Positions 44,803 through 53,717 are shown, counted from the first letter of the stretch. The stretch: 58,269 nt of DNA from an uncultured bacterium (GCA_903907905.1 CAIVPX010000020.1:1-58269), one strand, 5' to 3'. The notes: generated by a model from the letters alone, not told the origin. Program-made: numbers and translations.

Positions 44803-46979
44803 CGACGCCGCCGAGTGTGATATCGACTGAGGAGATTGAGCAGCCGCGGCGAGGCGTGCTCGCGTCGCCACTGACCCGCAAGCGCCTTGCCCGACTCCGA
44901 CCACGTGGGATACGCAACAATGGTGGACAGCAAAGCCTTCAGCCCGATTCGATGGCGCATCGCCGTCGCAAAGCCTGCGATCAGTTCGCCCGCGTGATCC
45001 CCCACGATGCTCGCCCCGACGATTCGATCAGAACCGGCATGCGTCAGGACCTTGATAAATCCTTTCGCGCTGCCATCGATGATGGCGCGATCGAGGTCAA
45101 CCAGGTCGTAGCGCGTCACCTCAAGACGCAAGCCGGCCACGCGTGCCTCGTCCTCGCTCAGGCCCACTCTGGCGATTTCGGGGTCAACGAAGGTACACAC
45201 CGGGAATACCGACCAGTCAATTTTGAGCGGCCACAAATGCCCGAACAGTGCATTGATGCTCGCATGCCAGGCCATATGCGAGGCGGCATGGGTGAAGCGA
45301 CGGTCGCTCGCCACATCACCGCACGCCAGCACGTCAGGCTCGCTGGTCTGCAGCCAGTCGTCAACCTGGAGAGTTCCGTCGGGCTCGAGGGCCAGCCCCA
45401 ACGCGTCGAGTCCAGCCCCCTCAACCCTCGCCCGTCGGCCGAGGGCGGCGAACAAGCGGTCGAAGGCCAGCCATCGAATCTCGCCTGACTGCGACAGGCG
45501 GGCCACCGGCTTGCCGTCGGGCGGACGGATCTCGGCCAGTTCACAATGCAGCAGCACCTCGATCCCCTCGGCCTGAAAGGCACTCAGCAGCGCCGCTGAG
45601 GTGTCGGCATCCTCCCTGGGCAAGAGCCTTCCCCCGCGCTCAACCAAGGTCACGCGAGCCCCCAACCTGGCAAATGCCTGCGCCATTTCGCAGCCGATGG
45701 GCCCACCCCCGAGCACCAGCAATCGGCTCGGCAACTCGTTGAGCGCCCACACCGTGTCTGAGCTGAGTGGGTCGATCAGTTCGATGCCGGGTACGACCGG
45801 GAGAATCGGTTCGGCCCCGGTAGCGATGATGAGTTTACGTGCCGACAGTCTGCGCGAGGCTTCGCCCTGGGGCGACGTCAGCTCAACTTCCCACGGCGAC
45901 ACGATGCGTGCAGCCCCGCGAATGCACTCAACGCCCAGAGCCTCGTAGCGCTCAGGTGAGTCATGCGGCGCCACGCGCTGGATGGTCTCGCGCACGCGCG
46001 CCATCACATCGGCAAATTCGAACTGCGGGCTCATCGCTCGAATACCCCACCGGTCGCTGTGGCGCGCTTGATGGACCAGCCGCGCTGCGCGAATCAGGGC
46101 CTTGGACGGGACGCAACCCGTGTTCAGGCAATCGCCCCCCATCACATCGCGCTCGATGAGGGTCACCCGCGCCTTGAGCGCCGCAGCCACATAGGCCGCC
46201 ACAAGGCCCGCGCTACCACCACCGACCACGATCAGATTGCGATCGAACCGGCGGGGTCGCATGCTCGCCCACTGGGCACGCGCTAGCCGCCCGCGCCAGG
46301 CCCCGCGTATTCGGACCACGAGCCAGGCAATCGGCCCTTTGGCCAGCAATGGGAAAACACCGAGCAGGACCAACGAGATCAGCAAACCGGGCGACAGCAG
46401 ACCTGCAAGGTTTGTAAGGCTCGCCAGTTGGGTGCCCGCGTTCACGTACACCATGGTCGCCGGCAGCATGCCGAAAAGGCTCACCCAGTAAAAGGTGCCT
46501 GCACGGATCGGCGTCAGGGCGGTGAGTGCATTCACCAGGAAGAAGGGCAATACAGGCACCAGGCGCAGCATGAACAGGTAGTAGGCGCCGTCTCGCTCGA
46601 TACCGCGCTCGACCCTTTGAAGGCGATCGCCAAAGCGCTTCCGAAAAGACTCCCTGAACAGCAAGCGCACCAGCAGTAGGGCCAGAAGTGCACCGAGCGA
46701 GGCGCCCACGGTCACCAGCAGTACGCCGTGAGCCAAGCCGAACAGCGCCCCGGCCAACAAGGTGAGGAGCAGCGCCCCTGGCAGGGCCAACGCGGCAACC
46801 AGCAGGTAGGCAAACACGAACAGGACTGAACTGGCGACTGGCTGCTGCTGGACAAACGCAGCCCAGTGCTCTCGTGCGCCGCGAACCCAGTCAAGGCCTG
46901 GGTCAAATACCGACACCACCGCCCAGCCGAGCGCCGCGAGCAAAGCCGCAGCAATCGAAAGCCTTGTGCGGCCCGTCAT
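44799..46979 (-). CDS. VTT (TVP38/TMEM64) membrane domain fused to a mercuric-reductase-like flavoprotein
   Basis: 726 residues from ATG 46979, whose A is the last base of the upstream TGA stop. Residues 1-225 form a TVP38/TMEM64 domain with about six hydrophobic segments and the motif FVFAYLLVAALALPGALLLTLLAGALFG; the reentrant region GAYYLFMLRLVPVLPFFLVNALTALTPI is typical. From about 244 it is a class I disulfide oxidoreductase: FAD loop IVVGGGSAGLVAA, redox-active C283 and C288 in GGDCLNTGCVPSK, NAD(P) site LVLGGGPIGCEMAQAF, second FAD motif ACGDVASDRRFTHAA. The C-terminal His-Pro-Glu motif reads AYPTWSE, so the usual general-base His is Tyr. The N-terminal MerA heavy-metal domain is absent. 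The substrate is unknown. Confidence 0.9.
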   Translation of the reverse strand: MTGRTRLSIAAALLAALGWAVVSVFDPGLDWVRGAREHWAAFVQQQPVASSVLFVFAYLLVAALALPGALLLTLLAGALFGLAHGVLLVTVGASLGALLALLLVRLLFRESFRKRFGDRLQRVERGIERDGAYYLFMLRLVPVLPFFLVNALTALTPIRAGTFYWVSLFGMLPATMVYVNAGTQLASLTNLAGLLSPGLLISLVLLGVFPLLAKGPIAWLVVRIRGAWRGRLARAQWASMRPRRFDRNLIVVGGGSAGLVAAYVAAALKARVTLIERDVMGGDCLNTGCVPSKALIRAARLVHQARHSDRWGIRAMSPQFEFADVMARVRETIQRVAPHDSPERYEALGVECIRGAARIVSPWEVELTSPQGEASRRLSARKLIIATGAEPILPVVPGIELIDPLSSDTVWALNELPSRLLVLGGGPIGCEMAQAFARLGARVTLVERGGRLLPREDADTSAALLSAFQAEGIEVLLHCELAEIRPPDGKPVARLSQSGEIRWLAFDRLFAALGRRARVEGAGLDALGLALEPDGTLQVDDWLQTSEPDVLACGDVASDRRFTHAASHMAWHASINALFGHLWPLKIDWSVFPVCTFVDPEIARVGLSEDEARVAGLRLEVTRYDLVDLDRAIIDGSAKGFIKVLTHAGSDRIVGASIVGDHAGELIAGFATAMRHRIGLKALLSTIVAYPTWSESGKALAGQWRREHASPRLLNLLSRYHTRRRR

Positions 46980-48028
46980 CAGGCAGCGGGGGAACGGGAT
47001 AAGCGAGCGGGCCGAGCCGCTCGGCCGGTCACCGGCCCAGTTCCCTTCTCGCATACCGCCGTGATGAAGGCACCCCGGGCTGCCCGCGCGGGCGAGTGGT
47101 TCGGGCCTCGAACGATCCGATGCCAGTACGACAGGTGGGCTGGGCTGCCCTCGGGCCACTGAGCGAGGAAGCGTGCATGCCAGGCGTCCACATCAAAGCG
47201 GACTGGAATCGCAGACACTTCAGATTCCTCGATCCGTGTGGAATAAACCGGCTTGACAGGCGCGCGATCTGTCCAACGCGAATGAGCGATCCGTGTGATC
47301 AGTCCGGAAGGGTCCCCTAAAAAATTAGCCATTCCGGCGGCGCCGTTGTTGATGACGGCCCGGACACCACTCGCCGTCTGACGGCTCGACGCCACCGCCA
47401 GACAAGTGTGACTGCTCGCGATCAGCCGCACACCCATCTGCGCCATCCGGTCCCCAAGACCGATCTCCCATGCATGTTCGACTCGGTCAAAGGCAAGCTG
47501 CCAGCCCGCGATCGACTCGTCGTCGCCGTGGGTAATCGCGCATTCAAGGTTCCCGCAAACGACCCGGGCCACGGCCGGCAATCGGCCCAAGCCTTCAGCC
47601 AATCCGAGTGCTACCGCCGTTTGCTTAAGGTGGCTCATGATCTCGTTGGAACGCGCGACATCGCCCTCATCGACCGAGTCGGGGTAGGCGCAACCGCATC
47701 CGGCCTCCTCGTCTAAGGAGGCGAGTTCGGTTTCCACGTTACCCCGAAGCCGGACGAAGCGAGACGTTTCCGCTTCGATCAGCTGAAACTCGGCCGCATC
47801 GCGATCAAACCAATGAAAGTCCCCGTTGAAGATCATGCACTTGTCAGCCGCGGGCTCTCGCTCGAAGAGATCGATGGCGCGCTGCAGAGCGAGCGGGTTA
47901 CCGTACAGCCCCCCGACGACGTAAACCAACTCGGCCGCGATCCGGGGTGCCCGAGCGAACGCCCCAGCGCCCAGACCGTAAGAGGGCGGGCACCACCGGC
48001 CTGGACGGCGCACGCTGTCATCGTTCAT
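46979..48028 (-). CDS. Calcineurin-like phosphoesterase with degenerate metal site
   Basis: 349 residues; ATG 48028 overlaps the arsS stop as ATGA. The fold is recognised from ordered motifs: VVGGLYGNPLAL (about 37-48), FNGDFHWFDRD (68-77), LRGNVETE (94-101), THGDD and ASSHTCLA. The first motif is normally DxHGN; here both metal ligands are replaced (G40 and Y42). The last is SHTC instead of GHTH. A short Cys pair (GCGC) precedes the acidic segment PDSVDEGDVARSNEIM. Either catalysis uses fewer metals or the protein no longer hydrolyses phosphoesters. Its role in the operon is unknown. Confidence 0.75.
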   Translation of the reverse strand: MNDDSVRRPGRWCPPSYGLGAGAFARAPRIAAELVYVVGGLYGNPLALQRAIDLFEREPAADKCMIFNGDFHWFDRDAAEFQLIEAETSRFVRLRGNVETELASLDEEAGCGCAYPDSVDEGDVARSNEIMSHLKQTAVALGLAEGLGRLPAVARVVCGNLECAITHGDDESIAGWQLAFDRVEHAWEIGLGDRMAQMGVRLIASSHTCLAVASSRQTASGVRAVINNGAAGMANFLGDPSGLITRIAHSRWTDRAPVKPVYSTRIEESEVSAIPVRFDVDAWHARFLAQWPEGSPAHLSYWHRIVRGPNHSPARAARGAFITAVCEKGTGPVTGRAARPARLSRSPAA

Positions 48029-49086
48029 CGCAGATCCACCCCCGCGGTGCCGGGGGCAAACCGCGCCCTCAAGCCCATGGCGGGCTCACCCGAACCCGAC
48101 AGACCGTCAACTGCCAAGGTGCTTTCGGCCTGCGTCGAAAGCGCGCCCCCACAGGAACTGCCCTGCCCGGCCGTACAGCCAAAGCAATGGTCACGCACAA
48201 CGACCGGATTATCCGCCAGTGATTCGCCAAGCAGATCGCGCAGGTGCACGCGGGGCCGCCCGTGCAGTCGCAGCGGCAATCCCAGCATCTGATTGAAGTC
48301 GCAGTCGTAGACATAACCCTGCCAATCGATGCTCACGAGATCCCGGCACATTACGGCGTCGAGATTCTCCGGCCGGTGGGCGCCACGCAGCAACGACAGG
48401 TATTCATCGAAGATGCCTTGGCTTGCAAGCATGGAGCCGAAACGCTGGATGGGCATGTTCGCCAACGTGAGCAAGCGCGTGAAAACGACCCCGTAGCGAT
48501 CGCTCAACATTCGCCGATAGTCGGACTCGAGCGATGCCTGCTCGGGGGGGAGGCTGGGCCCCTGAGGGTTGAACACCAAATTGAGCGTGAGGCGGGTGCC
48601 GTAGCCAAGGGCATTCAGGCGCCTCAGCCCCCTGATACTGGCCTCGAACACGCCCTTGCCCCGTTGCCGGTCAACGTTATCCTCCAAATAGCACGGCAGG
48701 GACGCTACGACCTGTACCGACTCGCTCGCCAGAAAGTCGGCGAGATCTTCCTGGCCTGGCGTCTCCAGAACGGTGAGATTGCAGCGTTCGATCACCTCGC
48801 AGCCCAGCGAACGGGCCTGCGTCACCAGCCATCGGAAATGTGGATTGAGTTCAGGCGCACCACCGGTCAGGTCGAGCGTGGTAGCCCTGCAGCGTCCCAG
48901 AAGTTCGAGCAGCAACTTGGCCGTCTCGCGCTCCATCGCCTCGGTGCGATGGGGCCCCGCGTTCACATGGCAGTGCTGGCAGGTCTGGTTGCAGCGGTAG
49001 CCCAGGTTGGCCTGTAGCGCGGACACACCGCGCCGCCGAAGGGCGGGAAAATCGCCACGACCAAGAAGAGAAAGGGTGTCTCGCAT
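48025..49086 (-). CDS. arsS: ArsS-type radical SAM protein (arsenosugar biosynthesis, TIGR04167 group)
   Basis: 353 residues. The N-terminal radical SAM cluster ligands are C32, C36 and C39 in GYRCNQTCQHCHVNAGP; TTLDLTGGAPELNPHFRWL is the SAM-binding GGAPE-type motif. A C-terminal Cys-rich domain has YDCDFNQMLGLPL and DHCFGCTAGQGSSCGGAL, as in the ArsS group formerly called radical SAM/Cys-rich domain proteins. ArsS adds a 5'-deoxyadenosyl group from SAM to dimethylarsenite to make the arsenosugar precursor. Its partner ArsM is not encoded in this window. First gene of the five-gene minus-strand operon; no clear promoter was found upstream. Confidence 0.88.
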   Translation of the reverse strand: MRDTLSLLGRGDFPALRRRGVSALQANLGYRCNQTCQHCHVNAGPHRTEAMERETAKLLLELLGRCRATTLDLTGGAPELNPHFRWLVTQARSLGCEVIERCNLTVLETPGQEDLADFLASESVQVVASLPCYLEDNVDRQRGKGVFEASIRGLRRLNALGYGTRLTLNLVFNPQGPSLPPEQASLESDYRRMLSDRYGVVFTRLLTLANMPIQRFGSMLASQGIFDEYLSLLRGAHRPENLDAVMCRDLVSIDWQGYVYDCDFNQMLGLPLRLHGRPRVHLRDLLGESLADNPVVVRDHCFGCTAGQGSSCGGALSTQAESTLAVDGLSGSGEPAMGLRARFAPGTAGVDLR

Positions 49087-49321
49087 TGAGGCTCCAGCGC
49101 TTCAGGCTACAGGGTTATCCCGATACTCACGGCACGATGATAGTGCTTCTTGCCCCGTCGGCGTATCCGCCTATACCTGAGCAGCCCGAGGCCCAATGCA
49201 CCAGCGGCGGGAATCGTCGTGCTAACGTCGATCGTCTTGCACGGTTTTGGCGCAACAGCCTTCCCGGCCAGACCGGCCGGTACGCGCTTGTGCGTCCGTC
49301 TGCCAGGTCCCCCTCACATCC
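49087..49321. other. Divergent intergenic region between arsS and the hydantoin operon
   Basis: 235 bp with no gene that I can support. It must hold the promoters of both divergent operons, but no -35/-10 pair with good spacing stands out and no strong palindrome was seen. No regulator gene is adjacent on either side. Confidence 0.4.
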
Positions 49322-50068
49322 ATGTCCACCCTGCTGATCATCAACCCCAACACCAGCGAATCCGTCACAGCGGCGCTTGCCCAGGCGGCACGCGTGCGAT
49401 TCGCAAACACGGTGCGGGTGGAAGCTGTCACGGCGGGGTTCGGCGCACCCTACATCTCCAGCGAACAATCCCTTGCGGTAGCCCAGCATGCCACCCTCGA
49501 CGCCCGGACACGCGCCTTGCAGCGGCTAGGCAAGGTCGACGCCACGCTCATCGCCTGCTTCGGCGATCCCGGACTGCACGCCCTCGAAGAGGTCGGCGAG
49601 GAGCCCGTCATCGGTCTGGCCCAGGCCTCAATGCGGGCGGCGGCTCAACTGGGGGCCTACGCCATTGTCACCGGCGGTCATGCCTGGCAGGCCCCGCTTC
49701 GGCGTCTTGCCTTCGCGCTCGAGCTGTTGGAGCCGCTCGCGGCGATCGAGACGGTTTCGGCGAGTGGCGCCGAACTCGCCGCCGACCCCGATGCGGGTTG
49801 CGAATTGCTCACGGGCGCCTGCCTCACCGCCCTGTCTCGAGCAGCCGCGGCTGGTCGCCCCGCACGCTCAATCATCATCGGCGGCGCAGGTTTATTAGGC
49901 TTGGCCCCCATCATCGCCCGCCGTATCCCGGTTCCCCTTCTTGATAGCGTCCAATATGGACTGGCTTCGGCCGGCCACGCAATGGGGATCGAGCCAATTT
50001 CTCCAGAGATCAAGCCTGCACCAGACGGGCCAACTTCCTTTCCGGGCATACCTCTTGCTCGGATTTGA
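49322..50068 (+). CDS. Asp/Glu/hydantoin racemase family protein lacking the second catalytic Cys
   Basis: 248 residues from ATG 49322. The fold is shown by LLIINPNTSESVTAAL at the N-terminus, IACFGDPGLHAL with C79, and PLLDSVQYGL near the end, all as in hydantoin racemases (HyuE). These enzymes use two Cys, the second in a G-C-A-G motif; here the matching site reads IIIGGAGLLGLAP, with G188 where Cys is expected. The codon is GGC, one base from TGC. A two-base racemisation mechanism is therefore unlikely. The protein could be a one-Cys lyase or decarboxylase, an isomerase with other residues, or inactive. It heads an operon with an ABC importer, an amidase and a hydantoinase. Confidence 0.85.
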   Translation: MSTLLIINPNTSESVTAALAQAARVRFANTVRVEAVTAGFGAPYISSEQSLAVAQHATLDARTRALQRLGKVDATLIACFGDPGLHALEEVGEEPVIGLAQASMRAAAQLGAYAIVTGGHAWQAPLRRLAFALELLEPLAAIETVSASGAELAADPDAGCELLTGACLTALSRAAAAGRPARSIIIGGAGLLGLAPIIARRIPVPLLDSVQYGLASAGHAMGIEPISPEIKPAPDGPTSFPGIPLARI

Positions 50069-50089
50069 AACCCTTTCACGGAGTCTTCA

Positions 50090-51748
50090 ATGAGTTCATC
50101 CATTCACCGATCCGTTATCACGACCGCTCTGCTCGCGGCCTGCCTGACCCCTGCGCTTCAAACACATGCGCAGGCTCAGGAAAAGGTTTTGCGCATTGCC
50201 ATGACCGCTGCGGACATCCCGCGTACTCTGGGCCAGCCTGATCAGGGCTTCGAGGGCAATCGCTTCACCGGCATCCCGATGTACGACGCCCTCACGCATT
50301 GGGACCTCTCCAAGGCCGACGCTGCCAGCGTCGTCATTCCGGGCCTCGCCCTCAGCTGGGCGGTCGATGCTCAGGACAAGAAGAAGTGGGTCTTCAAGCT
50401 GCGTCCGGGCGTCAAGTTCCATGATGGCTCGGCCTTCAGTGCCGACGCAGTGGTCTGGAACGTTCAAAAGGTGCTGGACAAGACCGCCCGGCACTACGAT
50501 CCCAGCCAGATCGGCGTCACGGTCTCTCGCATGCCCACGCTACAGAGCGCTCGCAAGATCGATGACCTCACGGTTGAACTCACCACCAGCGAGCCCGATT
50601 CCTTCCTGCCGCTGAACCTCACCAACCTGTTCATGGCGTCGCCCGCCCACTGGCAGAAAAAATTCGACGCCACGCCCGCGACATTGCCCGCCGAAGAGCG
50701 CGCCAAACAGGCCTGGACGGCTTTCGCCTCGGATGCCTCGGGTAGCGGTCCCTTCCGCATGACGCGCTTCGTCGCGCGTGAGCGTCTCGAAGTCGCCGCC
50801 AACAAAGCCTACTGGGACCCGGGCCGTACACCCAAGATCGACCGGGTAGTGATGATCCCCATGCCCGAGGCCAACGCACGAACCGCGGCCCTGCTGTCAG
50901 GTCAGGTCGACTGGATCGAGGCGCCGGCGCCCGATTCGGTTGCCACGATTCGAAGCCGCGGCTTCAACCTCTACTCGAACCAGCAGCCTCACGTATGGCC
51001 GTGGCAACTGTCCTTCGCCGAGGGCTCGCCATGGCTCGACAAACGCGTGCGTCATGCGGCCAATCTTTGCGTCGACCGTGAGTCGATGGTGAAGCTGCTC
51101 GGGGGCATGATGGCCGTTCCCAAGGGCTCGGTCGACCCCAGCCACCCGTGGTGGGGCAACCCGAAGTTCGACATCAAGTTTGACCCGGACGCGGCAAAGA
51201 AACTTATGGGCGAAGCAGGTTTTTCGGCGGCCAAGCCGGTCAAGGTCAAGGTGCAGATCTCGGCCTCGGGCTCGGGCCAGATGCAGCCTCTGCCCATGAA
51301 TGAATTCGTTCAGCAGTCGCTCAAGCAGTGTTTTTTCGATGTCAGCTTTGACGTGATCGAGTGGAACACGCTGTTCACGAACTGGCGCAAGGGCGCAAAG
51401 GATGCTTCGGCCAACGGCTCGCACGCCACCAACGTGAGCTTCGCGACCATGGACCCCTTCTTTGCGATGGTTCGCTTCACCTCGACCAAGACCTTCCCGC
51501 CCGTGTCGAACAATTGGGGGTTCTTTGGCAACGACGAGTTTGACAAGCTGATCGCTGACGCACGCACCACCTTCGAGGACAAGGCCCGCGACGCCGCGCT
51601 TGCGAGACTGCATGCCCGAATCGTCGAAGAGGCACCCTTCGTCTGGATCGCACACGACGTTGGCCCCCGCGCCATGTCCAAGCGTGTCACGGGTGTGGTT
51701 CAGCCGAGAAGCTGGTTCATCGACATCGCGACGATGTCAATGCAGTAA
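50090..51748 (+). CDS. Family 5 (dipeptide/oligopeptide-type) ABC transporter substrate-binding protein
   Basis: 552 residues. A Sec signal peptide (about 1-29, ending TPALQTHAQAQE) is followed by the SBP family 5 fold: GFEGNRFTGIPMYDALTHWDLS, LSWAVDAQDKKKWVFKLRPGVKFHDGSAFSADAVVWNVQKVLD, and a DPSHPWWG segment. It binds ligand in the periplasm for the DppBC-type permease encoded downstream. The ligand cannot be read from sequence; the neighbouring hydantoinase and amidase suggest a cyclic ureide, amide or N-carbamoyl compound. GGAGTC lies just before the start, 21 bp after the racemase-like gene. Confidence 0.92.
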   Translation: MSSSIHRSVITTALLAACLTPALQTHAQAQEKVLRIAMTAADIPRTLGQPDQGFEGNRFTGIPMYDALTHWDLSKADAASVVIPGLALSWAVDAQDKKKWVFKLRPGVKFHDGSAFSADAVVWNVQKVLDKTARHYDPSQIGVTVSRMPTLQSARKIDDLTVELTTSEPDSFLPLNLTNLFMASPAHWQKKFDATPATLPAEERAKQAWTAFASDASGSGPFRMTRFVARERLEVAANKAYWDPGRTPKIDRVVMIPMPEANARTAALLSGQVDWIEAPAPDSVATIRSRGFNLYSNQQPHVWPWQLSFAEGSPWLDKRVRHAANLCVDRESMVKLLGGMMAVPKGSVDPSHPWWGNPKFDIKFDPDAAKKLMGEAGFSAAKPVKVKVQISASGSGQMQPLPMNEFVQQSLKQCFFDVSFDVIEWNTLFTNWRKGAKDASANGSHATNVSFATMDPFFAMVRFTSTKTFPPVSNNWGFFGNDEFDKLIADARTTFEDKARDAALARLHARIVEEAPFVWIAHDVGPRAMSKRVTGVVQPRSWFIDIATMSMQ

Positions 51749-51877
51749 GCGCGTCATCGAGTCGCGGCACCGATTTGCCAGTGTCTGGCAGATCGGCGCC
51801 GTGCCCCATTTTGACAAACCCGAGCGGGCCCAAGTCGTGCGGCCTGTGCCAAGCGTATCCAGAGAAAGCCTCACCGA

Positions 51878-52831
51878 GTGGTCAGCTACCTGATCCGAAG
51901 ACTGGTGTATGCCCTGCCCATCATGGTCGGTGTGGCGCTGGTCTGTTTTGCGCTGGTGCACCTTGCGCCCGGCGATCCACTGGTATCGGTGCTCCCGCCC
52001 GACGCCTCCGCCGAACTGGCGGCCCAGATGCGTACGCTGTACGGCTTTGATCGCAGCTATCCCGAGCAATTTGCAGTCTGGCTTTGGCGGGCGGTACAGG
52101 GAGACCTCGGCACCTCGATCGCTACCGGCAGACCCGTTGCCGCAGAAGTGCTGAGGGCGGTCAACAACACGCTCAGACTGGCGGCCGTCGCCACACTGAT
52201 CGGGTTCATTCTCGGCTCGCTCTTTGGTTTCGTGGCCGGATACTTCCGCAATTCCTGGGTGGACCGCCTCGCCTCTCTGCTATCGGTTCTCGGCGTGAGC
52301 GTGCCCCACTACTGGCTGGGCATGGTGCTGGTAATCGCACTGTCAGCGCTCACTGGGTGGCTTCCGGCCAGCGGCGCCGGCCCGGGCGGGTCCGACCAGT
52401 GGGTCTGGAACTGGGAGCACATCAGCCACATGGTGCTGCCCGCGCTCACGATGTCGGTCATCCCCATGGGCATCATTGCCCGCACGGTCCGGGCTCTGGT
52501 CGCCGAGATTCTCGAACAGGAATTCATTATCGGATTACGGGCCAAGGGGCTCACGCAGTTCGGTGTGTTTCGCCATGTCGTCAAGAATGCGGCGCCCACC
52601 GCACTCGCCGTGATGGGTCTTCAGTTGGGCTATTTGCTGGGCGGCTCGATCCTGATCGAAACGGTCTTCTCTTGGCCCGGCACGGGATTTCTTCTCAATT
52701 CGGCAATCTTCCAGCGTGATCTGCCCCTGCTGCAGGGAACCATTCTGGTGCTCGCCCTTTTCTTTGTGCTGCTGAACCTCGTGGTCGACGTCATACAGAC
52801 GCTTCTCGACCCGCGTATCGCGCGCAACTGA
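51878..52831 (+). CDS. ABC transporter permease, DppB type
   Basis: 317 residues from GTG 51878. Starts YLIRRLVYALPIMVGVALVCFALVHLAPGDP, the DppB N-terminal helix and conserved PGDP. Six helices; the EAA loop (EQEFIIGLRAKGLTQFGVFRHVVKNAAPTA) contacts the ATPases. The 129-bp gap after the binding-protein gene has no clear terminator or promoter. It forms a heterodimer with the DppC-type protein encoded 8 bp downstream. Confidence 0.93.
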   Translation: MVSYLIRRLVYALPIMVGVALVCFALVHLAPGDPLVSVLPPDASAELAAQMRTLYGFDRSYPEQFAVWLWRAVQGDLGTSIATGRPVAAEVLRAVNNTLRLAAVATLIGFILGSLFGFVAGYFRNSWVDRLASLLSVLGVSVPHYWLGMVLVIALSALTGWLPASGAGPGGSDQWVWNWEHISHMVLPALTMSVIPMGIIARTVRALVAEILEQEFIIGLRAKGLTQFGVFRHVVKNAAPTALAVMGLQLGYLLGGSILIETVFSWPGTGFLLNSAIFQRDLPLLQGTILVLALFFVLLNLVVDVIQTLLDPRIARN

Positions 52832-52839
52832 GCCTCCTC

Positions 52840-53715
52840 ATGACCGCCCTCGTCAACCCCAACCTGTATGAGCGCTCGCCAGGCTACTGGCGCAATGCGG
52901 CCAGCAAACTGATGAGAGACCCGGTCGCCATCGGGGCCGGGATGATCGTGTTCGGGCTACTGGTCCTCGCCGTATTCGGTCCATGGATCGCGCCGAGCGA
53001 CCCCTACCAGTCTTCCATGCTGGGCCGACTCAAGGGCATTGGCAGCCCCAACTACCCATTGGGCAGTGACGAATTGGGCCGCGACATGCTGTCTCGCCTC
53101 ATTGTCGGCGCCCGTCTGTCGCTCTTCATGGGGCTCACCCCCGTACTTTGCGCCTTCTTCGTCGGTACAGCCCTGGGGCTCCTCGCCGGCTACGCGGGCG
53201 GTTGGATCAACAGCAGCATCATGCGCACGGTCGACGTGCTCTACGCCTTCCCGTCCGTACTGCTTGCCATTGCGCTGTCCGGCGCACTCGGCGCAGGCAT
53301 CTTCAATGCGCTCCTGTCGCTCACCATCGTGTTCACGCCGCCCATCGTGCGCGTCGCAGAGAGTGTCACCACCCAGGTTCGCAGCCGTGATTTCGTTGAG
53401 GCAGCGCGAGCCTCAGGCGCAGGCGCCTTCACCATCGTTCGGGTTCACGTGCTGGGCAATGTGCTGGGACCGATCTTCGTCTACGCCACTAGCCTCATCG
53501 CCGTGTCAATGATTCTCGCCTCAGGCTTGAGCTTTCTTGGGCTGGGCGTCAGGCCGCCCGAGCCCGAGTGGGGGCTGATGCTGAACACGCTGCGTACCGC
53601 CATCTACAGCCAACCCTGGGTCGCTGCCCTGCCAGGTCTCATGATCTTCATCACGTCGATTGCCTTTAATTTGCTGTCCGACTCACTGCGGTCCGCCATG
53701 GACGTGAAGGGCTGA
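52840..53715 (+). CDS. ABC transporter permease, DppC type
   Basis: 291 residues. An N-terminal OppC-like segment (WRNAASKLMRDPVAIGAGMIVFGLLVLAVFGPWIAP) precedes the six-helix permease domain with PLGSDELGRDMLSRLIVGARLSLFMG and the EAA loop (RSRDFVEAARASGAGAFTIVRVHVLGN). It pairs with the DppB-type protein. The start is 8 bp from the previous stop and the stop is 2 bp from the next start, so the genes are closely coupled. Confidence 0.93.
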   Translation: MTALVNPNLYERSPGYWRNAASKLMRDPVAIGAGMIVFGLLVLAVFGPWIAPSDPYQSSMLGRLKGIGSPNYPLGSDELGRDMLSRLIVGARLSLFMGLTPVLCAFFVGTALGLLAGYAGGWINSSIMRTVDVLYAFPSVLLAIALSGALGAGIFNALLSLTIVFTPPIVRVAESVTTQVRSRDFVEAARASGAGAFTIVRVHVLGNVLGPIFVYATSLIAVSMILASGLSFLGLGVRPPEPEWGLMLNTLRTAIYSQPWVAALPGLMIFITSIAFNLLSDSLRSAMDVKG

Positions 53716-53717
53716 AC

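Noticed and set aside
44799-46979. Annotation as mercuric reductase (merA)
   Set aside because: The heavy-metal-binding N-terminal domain, the C-terminal vicinal Cys pair of MerA and any mer genes nearby are absent; the N-terminus is a VTT membrane domain.
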